Of a stretch of DNA of 64,000 bases, positions 29,301 to 37,115 are shown one piece after another. This DNA is from Paroedura picta (lineage: Eukaryota > Chordata > Lepidosauria > Squamata > Gekkonidae): NCBI RefSeq assembly GCF_049243985.1, contig NC_135380.1, positions 14,432,501 through 14,496,500 on the forward strand. Reading direction: 5' to 3'. Position numbers and translations under genes: made by a program. Under the pieces are notes generated by a model, which was given only the letters and a program-made list of their open reading frames with translations, was not told the DNA's origin and searched no databases. Within the stretch, counting starts at the first letter, position 1; every line of letters begins with the position of its first letter.

Positions 29301-32300
29301 TCCAGAGCTGGCAACTCTATCCATGGAGTGGTGAAGGAGGGGGGAAAGAGTAGGTTTTATATATATAAATATTTACAGTAAAACTTTGCCTTCTGTGAAA
29401 CTCCCTCTCCCAATTTCTGCTGGTCACACAGCAGCTAAAGGCATAGCCGTCCTGCCAGGAAAAAGCAAGTTGGCCGTCCTTGCCTGTTTGAATTTCTTGC
29501 ATGCAAATAGTTATGAAGGGGGTTGGCCAGCTGTGGATTCATGATTTGACTGCATAAAGTTCCCTGTTCTTTTCCTCTCCTCTCCTCTCCTCCCCCACCC
29601 CACCCTAGCAGTTCCTTACTGATTTATGAGAAAGGCAGGCAATATCTAGGTCAGGGCAACACACAATGAAGTCAACTTCTCTCTTGTGTTGTGGCTGTTG
29701 TTGTCAGCTACTGGGCAGCCTTCCCCCCCCCCTCTCCACAGGTCTTTCCTTGGTGGAGAAGCAGAGTACTCCATTTAGCAGTGGCACGATCAGAGCCTCT
29801 AGCTTGTTAACACCAACGAACCAGGGCAGCTTCAAGCCACTGGGTCTGCTTGGATCTCTTCAGTTCTAAATGTGTTTTTCTTTGCCTTTGCAGGGCAAGG
29901 GCATTACGAGCCAGTCTTTCCTGCCCATCTGAGTTGGGGACTGGCAAGAGCTTGCTTGTGCTGCTTTCCGTCCAGATTGCTCCACAGCGAGTGGTGTGAA
30001 ATTAATAATCTCAACCCACAATAAACCTTGGGTAACTCCAGGCCTCTGTGTTGGCTCTCAGATGCCCTTTGTGAGTCTGCAAACGCTGGCAGGGGCTCAT
30101 GGGAATTGTAGTCCATGGACATCTGGGGGGCCGCAGTTTGACTACCCCTGCTCCAGAGCAACTGGGTGGCCACTGTGCAAAGCAAGATGCTGGACTACAA
30201 GGACCACTGTCCTGATCCAGCAGGGTACCTCTCAGGTTCCGTTGTGAGGATTATTGCCCCTTTGCCTTGTTTGTGTACCTCTTAGGGATGTCTGGTTGGC
30301 AACGGTGATAATTAGGATGCTGGACTCGATGGATTTTTGGTCTGATTCTACTGGGCTCTTTGTGAGGTTCAGTTAAGCCTTTGCCTCTCCATTACAATGG
30401 CCACTTTCAGCCGTCAGCCAGCCATGAGCTTGCTCAGCAGAAAAAACGATAAAAAACCCTCCCTTTCTACTCTGCAGACAGTAAGCTGTGCTCTCGGTCT
30501 GACCACGGGCCAAGGTCATGCCCGCAGGGTGACCATCACATCCGTGTCTTCTGATTCTTCATTCAACTCTGTGTAGGGATTAAGCACGTGATGAGTTCTA
30601 TCTAGCGGAGTCACGAGTCTTTTTTGGGGGGGCTGGGTACGGGTTCACAGAGCATGTCAAGACTGCAGATCACGGCCTCCCAGATAACCTCCACAAAGTA
30701 CGCAGAGTCCGGAGGTGGTGAATCGAGAGCTGGGGAGGACACATTTCATTTTGTGTTGCCTGAATTCCACAAGACATAGCATTGTCTGTTACAATCTTCC
30801 TTTAAGTCTGTTCCCCAGAAAGCGATATAAGGTTACCATCTTTCTTGAAACAGCCCAGAGATGCTACGATCACATCTAAGTAAGAAAAATCAAGTGGGTC
30901 ACAGTTCTACTGTTTACAAGTGCCCAAAGAGAAGTCACATTCCCTTTCTACTTTATCACAATGGCTGTTCTAATCACTGTCCAGTAGCACCTTTAAGACC
31001 AACAAAGATTTATTCAAGGCATGAGCTTTCAAGTGCTTGCCCTCGAAACTCACACCTTGAATAAATCTTTGTTGGTGTTAAAGGTGCTACTGGACTCCGA
31101 TTTTGTTGTGCTACTTCAGACCAACACGGCTACCCATTTGAATCTATTCTAGCCACTATAAAGTTCAGTTTAGGCATTATATTTGTGCAATACACTTGGC
31201 TTAGTCTGTGTGGAGTCTATTTTATCCTCCAATTAGTCTGCTTCTCACCTTTTCACCGTCCCCCAGCAAGGAGGATATCTTCCCAGCTCTGCACGCAGGT
31301 AGCTGGAGGAGTGGTGGCACTCAACAAACATCACAACAGAACACAATGATTAGAAAAACGAGGCTAACAAACTGGCTACAAACCTGCACTAGAAATCCCA
31401 GCTCGGTGCCCATCGATGAACCCTGTTAAACTGGATCATCTGAATTCAGATGCTGCACCTAAACTTATAGGATATCTGAATGCAGCCTAAGCAGGTTTCC
31501 GACTGATTCTCAATACAGAACAGAATACAGAGCATTCACAAGTCGGGTCACAAAGCAAAAGAAAAAAGAAGAAGAAAAAAGACACCATCTCTATTAGGTT
31601 TACCAAATATAACAGCATATAAAACCAAAACAAAATCTATAAATCCTAGGAGTTTCTGATTTCCAAGTGTGTACAAACCCGCTTTCTCAACTAAGTAACA
31701 GCCAGAAACTACTAACACTGCACAGGTTAAAAGGCCAGACCTATTTAAAGAAGACAAGGATATTGCAGGAAGGCAAGACAATGGGACCTGGTTAGGGTTG
31801 CCAATCTTTTTTTTCTGGCAAGTCTCTCATCTTTTGAACAACTGCCTGATGAGCAATCAAAGCTTTTCCTGGCAGCAAGTGCCATGATGGGTAGAACTTC
31901 ACCCCCTATGAGATTTTGTTTATCTTTCCTCCATGCTGTGCCATTCCTATTATATGCTTAGGCTGTCCTTCCACCAAACAGCTCAAAGCAACAGACAGGC
32001 CCCTCCCATGCTTTCCTCACAACCACCCTGTGAGGTAGGCTAGGTTCAGAAAGTGATTGAACAAAGATCCATAAGCCTAATGTCAGGGTGGGAGGACAAG
32101 GCTGTCTGCAGCTCACAATCCAGATGTCCCTAGTCCCTAGCTGATATCCTAACCCAGCCTTTCTCAATGTTTTTACCGCTGAGAACCCCCTGTAATTTTC
32201 TTCAGGCTTCAAGAAACCCTAGAACTGGTCTGATCATGCAGAATACGGTTGGTTAACATAGCTGTGGACACGCCCACCTGAAGCTCCTCCCCTTCCCACC

Positions 32301-35300
32301 TCCATCATTGGCCATTTGAGGAGGGGGGCAGGTCAACATGACCATATATGGTCATATCACCCAATAAACATTTAACAATTCTGAAAAATATATTTAAAAA
32401 TTAACTCCCGTCCATTCGGGAAACCTTTCCAGGACTGTCAAGAAACCCTGGCTGAGAAAGCCCGTTGTAACTACTACAGAACATGGAAGCTGGAAACTCC
32501 TGGTTAAAGAAAGAAATAAGGAGAAAGAAAACACTGTGGTGTGGGGCAGAGATCTGGAAGTCCCTACAACTTGGCTACCTGACTTTATGAACCCCTCCTG
32601 ACTGAGTCCTGGAGTTATTCATACTCTTTGCTCTCTCCAACACAACCAGTCAGGGGTAGTCAAACTGCGGCCCTCCAGATGTCCATGGACTACAATTCCC
32701 AGGAGCCCCTGCCAGCGAATGCTGGCAGGGGCTCCTGGGAATTGTAGTTCATGGACATCTGGAGGGCCGCAGTTTGACTACCCCTGAGTGAAACCACCCT
32801 GCTTAACGGATGCTAATAGCTTACCCCAAGAGTCAACTAATTGCCATAGCTCCTGCCATAGCCACCGACCAGAGAGAAACGGAACGACAACTGGGGGGGG
32901 GGGGTGGAGTGTGTATAATGGGTGAGCAGCTGCTGCAACGGGGTTTTGTGAAAGTGAACAACAAGCAGGCTGTGATTGTTCTCCAGAGAATCGGCAATTT
33001 CCAGTTTGGAGGGGCAGAAGGTAGCAAGCTGAGCAGATAAGTGGGATCTAAACAGCTCACCGCCTCAAATAAATGCTGGGTCACTCTAAGTGGTGCCTTT
33101 GTCAGACTAGGCCCCGTGCAATGCCGTTCCCGAACATCTGTCCCAAAGCACCTTTTGCTTCGCAAAAACAGTGACAAGCTGCTTGGAGGCAGATGTCAGT
33201 GGGAGAGGAAATGCAGAAGGGAAGGCATAAGCACAGTCAGGTCAGGAAAGCAAAAGCTGAAGAGAAAATCACCCTGGCTTGGTGCACATACAAAGAGGGG
33301 GTCTTTGGGGCACCATAAAGGCAAAGCAATTGATTGTGGCAGATGCTTCCTAGGTGCAAATGCACCTTCAGCTGGCAGATACATGTACATGCACAACAAA
33401 GTGTGTGTGTGGGTCGGGGATGCTGCTTTTTGTTCTGCATGCAAAATATTTGCCCATGTGAGCACACTTCAAGCACCCGATTAAGAGCCATCTCTGGAAA
33501 AAGCTTGTCAGGATGCCTGTGGTAGCCCTCGCAGTCCCAGGTAGTTGTGAGTGTCCTGCATTGTGCGGGGGGTTGGACTAGATGACCCTGGAGGTCCCTT
33601 CCAACTCTATGATTCTGTGCTTCTATGACTCTGTTGTTGCTTCAGCAGTTTCCCTAGTTGGAGGACTGCACTCATCCGGGCAGTTCAGTTAGCTTGGGTT
33701 TTTATTTTTAATTATTAATCAATAGCATGCTTGGCTTCTAACACAGGTAGGCAGCTGCACTGGGGGGGGGATGAGTGCAACATGCAACAGCAGAACAGAG
33801 GCAAAAGCAAGCTGAGCACACTGCACATGCTCAGAGGCACTGTGTTGTCAGATGGACACGATCCATATTTAGACTTGTGCGTTAAATGAAAGCATGGCTT
33901 GCTCATTCTTAGAACAACCCCGCAAGGTGGATCACCCATACTTCTGTCCAGGAGGCAAGGAAACGAAACTGGGACATATTAGCCTGCTCAAGCCTGCCCA
34001 GTGGCTTCCTGGGATTTCAATGCAAGACTGGCATGTGGTTTCCCACTAGTAGATGCTCTTCAGTGGGCTATGAGTGCTTCTGTTTCCAAAAGCCAGGGGT
34101 CAACTTCGACGTAGGAAGGCTCGGGGCAGCTAATTTGCTTTCATCTCTGACTTTTCCAGCAACGGAGTCTCATATTTGGAGACGGCTGATTTGCACAGAA
34201 GAGAGCCTCCTGCAGAAATGGGTGTTGAATAATTCATGGAGAGCTTTGCTCCCGAGTTCCACGGAAATTATCAGACTTCCCACTCTTGTGTCAAACCACT
34301 CTGATTACGGAAGACTCTGATTGGCTCATATCACCAGTTCTTTCCAGAGCGTTTGTTACAGTAACATTACAAAAAAAAAGCAAAAAATGGTGACATTTCA
34401 AAGGCAATCAGATTTAAGGTGGCACACTTGGACAGCCTTTAACACGCCACTTTTTCATATTTTAGAAAGTTCTGTTCTCTGTGCGTGCATAAGGCCATCA
34501 AAGTTTCTCCCATAGGAGTTCTGTTGGTCTTCCAAATACCACAAGAGAGGTTTTCACTGTAACACAAGCAAGAGATGTCTCGACATATGGAGGGGAGGAG
34601 GCCTTTGTGCATTTGGTTGTGGCTTGCTGGCTGTTCTTGTGGCTGCATCCAGGGTGTCAGAGCTCTGTGGTGGGTTCAAGATATGTTAATTCCCCCCCCT
34701 CCAGCCAACAGGTTTGCAAGTGATCAGATTTCCACAACAGGTGCAGAAAGCCCCAGGTTCAATCCAGAGTGTCTCTGAAACACTTAACACCTTGTCAGGT
34801 CTGGGGTGGTGGTGAGAAGAACCCCTCTTGTTTCTAAAATGTCCCACCAGACTAAGGCTGCAATCCCAAAAAAACACTTCCCTGGAAATAAGAACCCCCT
34901 GAATAAAAGGGGAATTCTCTCTCAGTAGACTTATGGTCCGACGAAAGCAAAACTTGCAGGATTTTTTGAGAAAAGAACACTCCACCCCCAAAGGCTAGGC
35001 AGTCCTAAATAGGAGTCGGCAGAGTGGTAAGCAGCCGACATGCTGTCTGAAGCTCTGACCATGAGGCTGGGAGTTCGATCCCAGCAGCCGGCTCAGGGTT
35101 GACTCAGCCTTCCATCCTTCCGAGGTCTGTAAAACGAGTACCCAGATTGCTGGGGGGGGGGGGGGGGGTAAACGGTAATGACTGGGGAAGGCACTGGCAA
35201 ACCACCCCGTATTGAGTCTGCCATGAAAACGCTAGAGGGCGTCACCCCAAGGGCCAGACACGACTCGGTGCTTGCACAGGGGATGCCTTCACCTTTATAG

Positions 35301-36661
35301 TTCAAGTCAATGGGCTGTAAACTGCTCAGGCCCCAGTCTGTTTCTTGCAGCCAGAGCTTCTGAGGCTGCCCAAACCGCTGGGAAGGGCCTTAAGGGTCTC
35401 TGCCCCTGAGCGGGAGCCGGGAGGAGACCGGGGGCTTCCCTTGCCTCGATCCTCTCCGCTTCCAGGTGCACACGCAGGGCGGGGTGAGGCGAGCGGGAGA
35501 AGCGCGATACAAAGCAGCGGCCCAGCGAGGCACAGGAGGTGAATTTGGAGGCCGACGTAGATTCCTCCCCGCCCGCGCGACTCAACAGAACCCCCTCTGC
35601 CATTGTCTTCGGGGCACATGGCCCGGCGGCGGCTGCTTTCGTTCCCTCGCACGGAACGAGAGGCGGCCGACGCGGGAGGGGAAGGGAGGGGAGGAGCAGA
35701 AGAAAGAGCCGCGGCCACAAAAGGCGCCTGGACGCAATTAATTCGGACTCATCCCGCGCGAGAGCGCCGCTTCCTTTTCATTGCGCGCCAGCCCTTCGCG
35801 GGAAGAAAAAAAAAAGAGCAAGTCACCATCTGCTAGGCCGTCGGGAAGGAACCCCGCCAGACCGAAGGCGGAGAAGAAAGGGGGCGTTGGGGGAAAGGCA
35901 GCCCAAAACTGCAGATGCGACACCGCCCCCCTCCCCCGCCCCCAGGACCGATTGTTCCACAACCGCGCCCCTCCTGGGTGGGGGAAGACAGCCCTTCATC
36001 CGTATCTCTCCCCCCTCCCAACGTCCCCCACGCGAAAGCGTGACTCGAGAGGGGAAAGAAAACTTTGGAGTCAAAGAGGAGGCGAGCGGCCATTCTTAGC
36101 ACGGGAGTTATTCTTTTGTTTTTCCGCGCCGGACCCCAAACCGGGTCCCTGTGCAGAGTCGACGCGCTCCGAATATGCAGAGATTTGGAGAACGAAAGGC
36201 AATAAATAAGAATCGTGGCGGGGAGGGAAGGGAAGGGGGAAGAGCCCGACGGCCGAAGGTACAGGCTGTCGGGTGCCCGGCCCGTGCAAGCGCGGGGGGA
36301 TCGTGTCTCAGGCGTGGCGGGAACGCTCGCGCTCGGACCGCGAGAAGGTGCTGTTTGCAAACAAGAGACGGAAAGTGCAAACAAAGGCAGGCGCGAGCGA
36401 GAGAGAGCCCGACGTCGCGCGGAGGAATCCCTCCCCCCGACAGGCCCTTCAGAGCCGTCCGGACGACGCGAGCTTGCAGACGCTGCTTTGGGCAGAGATT
36501 CGCATCCCGCTGCCCCGCCCCACGCACTCGGCCCCCGGAGCCTTGCTCTGGGGGTGGCCGTCGGCGCGGGTTAGCGGCGCGCGCACGTTCCCCACCCACC
36601 CACCCAGCCACCCACCCGGCCGCCGCGCTCGCTTACCGTTACACCACTGGAACGGGTGCAT
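2777..36661 (-). CDS. RNF122: RNF122, membrane-anchored RING-H2 E3 ubiquitin ligase (six coding exons, complete)
   Basis: Six coding exons join in phase: 36661-36637, 17578-17422, 9970-9925, 6991-6950, 4941-4859 and 2891-2777. They give 468 nt, or 155 residues plus stop, the length I recall for human RNF122. All introns are GT/AG. The protein starts MHPFQWCNG, has one hydrophobic membrane segment at about residues 36-60, a basic juxtamembrane stretch ([15 protein letters not shown]), and a C3H2C3 RING at residues 93-133 (C93, C96, C111, H113, H116, C119, C130, C133). It ends in LLDELV. The family anchors in internal membranes with the RING in the cytosol and promotes ubiquitin transfer to substrates and to itself. 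RNF24 is the close paralogue; the [16 protein letters not shown] and [13 protein letters not shown] stretches match RNF122 better. I saw no damage. Intron 1 is about 19 kb and full of repeats. Confidence 0.96.
3120..3265 (+). repeat. 5S rRNA-derived SINE fragment
   Basis: GGTATTCGGATGGGAGAACA resembles the 5S internal promoter end. The tail CTGCTTGTGACTCGATGGCA is the Bov-B-like end shared with other copies here. Confidence 0.55.
4462..4597. mobile_element. Palindromic hAT element, copy 2
   Basis: The CAGGGGTAGTC...GACTACCCCTG termini and the paired arms are intact. The flanking 8-mers no longer match clearly, so its duplication has decayed or been lost. Confidence 0.85.
4859..4941 (-). CDS. 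RNF122: RNF122 coding exon 5 (first half of RING)
   Basis: 83 nt, acceptor CCCACAG and donor GTGAGT. It encodes residues 91-117, [10 protein letters not shown] through PCQHAFHR, with RING ligands C93, C96, C111, H113 and H116. A run of 14 Cs in the transcribed sense lies directly upstream of the acceptor and acts as a pyrimidine tract. Confidence 0.96.
6088..6335 (-). mobile_element. CR1 LINE 3' end
   Basis: Starts with the CR1 tail AGAATCATACAATAATAGAG on the complement. It continues through the conserved CATCTAGTCCAACCCCCTGC and the 3' UTR with AGCCTCTGTTTAAAAATGTC. Confidence 0.85.
6950..6991 (-). CDS. RNF122: RNF122 coding exon 4
   Basis: A 42 nt micro-exon in phase 0, acceptor TCCCAG and donor GTGAGT. 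It encodes [14 protein letters not shown] (residues 77-90), linking the juxtamembrane part to the RING. The human counterpart I recall is VVLKGDAKKLQLYG. Confidence 0.94.
7372..7594. mobile_element. Short DNA element with inverted ends (unassigned superfamily)
   Basis: The left end TACAGTATTTGCTGGCGTAT and the right end ATACGCCGGCAAATACGGTA are inverted repeats of about 30 bp with few mismatches, around a 160 bp centre. The element sits inside an older LINE fragment (7305-7371). Confidence 0.75.
7795..8395 (+). mobile_element. L2-type LINE 3' end with (AAT)n tail
   Basis: It includes the family's last coding stretch (CCTGGTGGAATGAGCTCCCG, then GCAGGGCCTGCAAGACGAGC) and the conserved end CCACGAGCCGCAAGGGAGTG. 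It then runs into an AAT microsatellite at 8321-8394. Confidence 0.8.
9099..9197. repeat. Near-perfect 99 bp inverted repeat in RNF122 intron 3
   Basis: Two 47-base arms (9099-9145 and 9151-9197) pair with about one mismatch around a five-base centre. No family end motif is visible. Arm identity this high implies a recent origin. Confidence 0.85.
9528..9792. mobile_element. GC-rich non-autonomous hAT element with perfect target duplication
   Basis: The termini CAGTGGTCCCCAACCTGTGG and AGGTTGGGGACCACTG are hAT-type inverted ends. Perfect 8 bp duplications CGTTAGGG flank it (9520-9527 and 9793-9800). The interior is very CpG-rich, unlike the surrounding intron. Confidence 0.95.
9925..9970 (-). 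CDS. RNF122: RNF122 coding exon 3
   Basis: 46 nt, acceptor TTTGCAG and donor GTAAGG. It encodes the cytosolic juxtamembrane peptide [15 protein letters not shown] (residues 62-76), a recognisable RNF122/RNF24 signature. Confidence 0.95.
10528..10725 (+). mobile_element. tRNA-derived SINE (GGCTCGGCAGCAGGAT type)
   Basis: An A-box-like start and a B box (GGTTCCATCCC) are present. The end GTATAAGTCAGCTTCACATG is shared with copies at 28.0, 42.0 and 50.9 kb. Confidence 0.7.
11181..11318. mobile_element. Palindromic hAT element, copy 3, perfect target duplication
   Basis: 138 bp hairpin element flanked on both sides by GACTAGAT (11173-11180 and 11319-11326). It inserted into an older interspersed repeat whose text reads TTGGACTAGATGGACC. 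Confidence 0.97.
11425..11640 (+). mobile_element. 5S rRNA-derived SINE
   Basis: CTCATCAGACCTCAGAAGCT followed by GCATGGGAGACTTC tracks the 5S rRNA internal control region (CTCGTCTGATCTCGGAAGCT, then GATGGGAGACC). It then runs into a shared body and tail. The divergence and the non-5S 3' part rule out a working 5S gene. Confidence 0.75.
11700..11945 (+). mobile_element. tRNA-derived SINE
   Basis: It shows a diverged A-box region (TTGGCTTAGTGCTTAAGAAC), a B box (GGGTCTGATTCC) and the shared body through AGAGAGGAAGGGAAAGCAAC to a TTCGGGTAGTAAAAAGC-type end. Confidence 0.75.
12816..13166 (-). mobile_element. hAT-like non-autonomous element of the GTTTCTCAACC family
   Basis: The ends CAGGCTTTCTCAACC and GTTGAGAAAGGCCG are inverted. 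Flanks CTCAAATA and CTCTAATC agree at 6 of 8. The copy runs opposite to those at 28.5, 32.2, 38.6 and 47.5 kb. Confidence 0.8.
13520..13645 (-). mobile_element. tRNA-type SINE fragment
   Basis: CATGAAGCTGCCTTATACCG is the complement of the shared SINE 3' end. The text follows through GGCGGAGGTCTTTCACCTCA and then stops at a CR1 copy. Confidence 0.65.
13650..13905 (-). mobile_element. CR1 LINE 3' end
   Basis: Very similar to the copy at 6.1 kb: TAGAATAATAGAGTTGGAAG, CATCTAGTCCAACCCCCTGC, and the same truncation around CTTCTAGTGAGCCCAA. Confidence 0.85.
14095..14255 (+). mobile_element. Partial hAT-like element (GTTTCTCAACC family)
   Basis: Only the 3' half is present: GATAAATGCTTAACAAATTT through AAACCCTTCCAGTGCC and CAGGGTTTCATGGAACCCTG. 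Confidence 0.65.
15530..15790 (-). mobile_element. tRNA-derived SINE
   Basis: Complement copy: the B box is read as GGGAATCAAACCCGGC and the A-box side as CTCTTAACCACTACACCACA. The body contains GGTCACTCAGCTGGCTGCAT. Confidence 0.8.
16908..17046 (+). mobile_element. Partial hAT-like element (GTTTCTCAACC family)
   Basis: The 3' half from TATATATGGTCATATCACCC to CCCTGGTTGAGAGAGCCTGC is present. The 5' half is missing. Confidence 0.65.
17422..17578 (-). CDS. RNF122: RNF122 coding exon 2 (membrane segment)
   Basis: 157 nt, acceptor CCCAAG and donor GTGAGT. It encodes residues 10-60, including the N-terminal cysteine-rich stretch CFCGLG and the transmembrane segment running from [10 protein letters not shown] to [10 protein letters not shown]. 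It ends with two bases of a serine codon finished in exon 3. Confidence 0.96.
17884..18021. mobile_element. Palindromic hAT element, copy 4
   Basis: Intact CAGGGGTAGTC termini. Flanks GTCTCGCC and GTCTAGTC match at 6 of 8. The loop holds extra bases (TTATTCCCAAAGCAAATG). Confidence 0.88.
18625..18790 (-). mobile_element. Sauria-type SINE fragment
   Basis: GGTAAAGGTATCCCCTGTGC and GGGTCATGTCTGACCCTTGG are the complement of the Sauria SINE 3' end seen at 27.4 and 35.3 kb. The 5' part has diverged. Confidence 0.75.
18934..19059. mobile_element. Palindromic hAT element, copy 5 (short loop)
   Basis: 126 bp with almost no loop: the arms meet at GCCAGCAGGGGC. Flanks GCTTAAGT and GCTTAGCT match at 6 of 8. 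Confidence 0.88.
19715..19860 (-). mobile_element. tRNA-derived SINE, 5' part
   Basis: Complement of the tRNA-like head: AATCAAACCCAACTCACCAG, then CTAACCACTACACCAAACTG. Confidence 0.75.
20437..20650 (+). repeat. Two tandemly placed fragments of an interspersed repeat
   Basis: ACTGGACCAGACCAGTGGTC and a second similar unit at about 20600 share the phrase 'CTGGATCAG..CAGTGG..CATCTAGTCCAG'. The same phrase recurs at 44.04 kb and, inverted, near 30.2 kb. Family not named. Confidence 0.5.
22123..22174. mobile_element. One-armed palindromic hAT copy
   Basis: Only the right arm plus the first three left-end bases (CAG) remain, yet flanks CTCTAGAG and CTCTAGAC match at 7 of 8. The duplication is therefore still in place around half an element. 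Confidence 0.8.
22405..22600 (-). mobile_element. tRNA-type SINE
   Basis: Complement copy with CCAGGGACTGAACCTGGGAG (B box) and CATTCCACTGAGCCACGC (A-box side). Confidence 0.75.
23722..23862 (-). mobile_element. CR1 LINE 3' end, short
   Basis: CAGAATCACAGAGTTGGAAG and CCGCCTGCACTATGCAGGAC match the CR1 end seen at 6.1 and 13.7 kb. Confidence 0.8.
25505..25710 (-). mobile_element. L2-type LINE 3' end
   Basis: TTTATTTGGATTTTTATACC and CGGCTCTGGGCGGTTTACAT are the complement of an L2 tail. It is followed by AT-rich, AACA-rich sequence. Confidence 0.7.
26697..26935 (+). mobile_element. tRNA-derived SINE
   Basis: Head GCCAGCTTGGTGTTACGGTT, B box GAGTTTGATTCC, body AGCCAGCTAGGTGACCTTGG, and an end with AGTAAAAAGTGGGGTACAAA. 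Confidence 0.8.
27160..27442 (+). mobile_element. Sauria SINE, near full length
   Basis: tRNA-like head with B box GAGTTCAATCCC, a central part with GGTCGGTAAAATGAGTACCC, the Bov-B-like end GCTAGAGGGCGTCACCCCAA, and the family's CCTTT-type tail. The family is known only from squamates, so it supports the host call. Confidence 0.88.
27640..27835 (+). mobile_element. CR1 LINE 3' end
   Basis: GGATGCTTTAGGATGCTTAG, GGGTTGGACTAGATGGCCTG, and the tail AACTCTATGATTCTATGACT. Confidence 0.85.
28025..28375 (+). mobile_element. tRNA-type SINE, two overlapping or nested copies
   Basis: Two heads occur, ATGGCTCGGTGGCAACGCTC and ACAATGGCTCAGTGGCAGAG, each with its own B box. They are followed by one shared 3' end. 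Confidence 0.65.
28484..28872 (+). mobile_element. hAT-like element of the GTTTCTCAACC family
   Basis: Runs from CAGCCTTTCTCAACTTTTCT to CCCTGGTTGAAGAAGCCTG. It carries CCATATATGG at 28660-28669 and a partial internal duplication of the TCACCCAATAAATG segment. Confidence 0.85.
29003..29138. mobile_element. Palindromic hAT element, copy 6, perfect target duplication
   Basis: Flanked by CCCTAGAG on both sides (28995-29002 and 29139-29146). The inverted ends CAGGGGTAGTCAACCTGTGG differ slightly from the AAACTGCGG subtype. Confidence 0.97.
29214..29283. mobile_element. One-armed palindromic hAT copy
   Basis: Only the right arm, from GAATGCTGGCAGGGG to TACCCCTG, remains. Flanks CTCTAGGC (29206-29213) and CTCTAGGT (29284-29291) match at 7 of 8. 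Confidence 0.78.
30080..30150. mobile_element. One-armed palindromic hAT copy
   Basis: Right arm only, AAACGCTGGCAGGGGCTCAT to GACTACCCCTG. The left flank is not clearly a match to the right flank CTCCAGAG. Confidence 0.7.
30979..31142. repeat. Foldback repeat (AGTAGCACCTTTAA family), copy 1
   Basis: CCAGTAGCACCTTTAAGACC and its reverse complement about 120 bases later form a hairpin. A non-palindromic tail GTGCTACTTCAGACCAACAC follows. Superfamily not assigned. Confidence 0.75.
32155..32464 (+). mobile_element. hAT-like element of the GTTTCTCAACC family
   Basis: From CAGCCTTTCTCAATGTTTTT to GGCTGAGAAAGCCCG. It carries CCATATATGG at 32342-32351. Confidence 0.83.
32651..32786. mobile_element. 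Palindromic hAT element, copy 7
   Basis: The arms are nearly perfect, so it looks young. The flanking 8-mers CAACCAGT and AGTGAAAC do not match, which is odd for a young copy. Confidence 0.9.
33550..33640 (+). mobile_element. CR1 LINE 3' end, short
   Basis: GTCCTGCATTGTGCGGGGGG, TGGACTAGATGACCCTGGAG, and the tail CTATGATTCTGTGCTTCTAT. Confidence 0.8.
35018..35306 (+). mobile_element. Sauria SINE next to the RNF122 CpG island
   Basis: Same layout as the copy at 27.2 kb (B box GAGTTCGATCCC, GCTAGAGGGCGTCACCCCAA, end TGCCTTCACCTTT). A G17 run interrupts it. It ends about 35 bases before the GC-rich island begins. Confidence 0.88.
36637..36661 (-). CDS. RNF122: RNF122 coding exon 1 (start codon)
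   Basis: Reads MHPFQWCN plus one base, ending at a GTAAGC donor (36636-36631). The start is chosen because MHPFQWCNG is the known RNF122 N terminus and the exon lies inside a CpG island. The split glycine codon is completed by exon 2. Confidence 0.95.
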
Positions 36662-36989
36662 CGGCGTCCCCAGCGCAGCCTCTTGCAAGGGGTCGAGATG
36701 CGGCGCCAACGCGCTCCCCCTCGGCCGCCGGGCCTGCGCGGCTCTCGCGGCTCTCCGGAGACTCCGCTTCTTCCCCCCGCAGCAGCAGCAGCAGCCTCGA
36801 AAGGAAAAAAGGGAAAGGGGAGGGGGGGTCTCCGAGCGAGCAACAAAGGAAACTTCCGAGGAAGGCCGGCCGATGCTCTTCGCCTGGGCTGGTCGGCAAT
36901 TCCTCGCCGCCGCCTGCCCGGGGAAGGGATTGTTTCTGGCCGCGGAGACATTCGGCGGTGGCTTTGGAAACTGACACTTTGCAAGCCGG

Positions 36990-37115
36990 CCCCGCCCCTC
37001 CGAGCCAGCCAATCGGAGCCCGGCCTAGCGGGTGGTGATTTGCATCCTTTTGGGTTTTGTTAACAAGAGCCGCGTGCGGTTCGGCGGGCTCTTCGGAGCG
37101 GCTCTCCGGCCAATG
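36990..37115 (-). promoter_or_regulatory. Candidate RNF122 core promoter motifs
   Basis: Upstream of the first coding exon there are a GC box (CCCCGCCCC, 36990-36998), two CCAAT boxes read on the plus strand (37009-37013 and 37110-37114) and a perfect octamer ATTTGCAT (37038-37045, the complement of ATGCAAAT). The spacing suits a TATA-less CpG promoter. Binding is not shown; the motifs are read directly. Confidence 0.5.
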
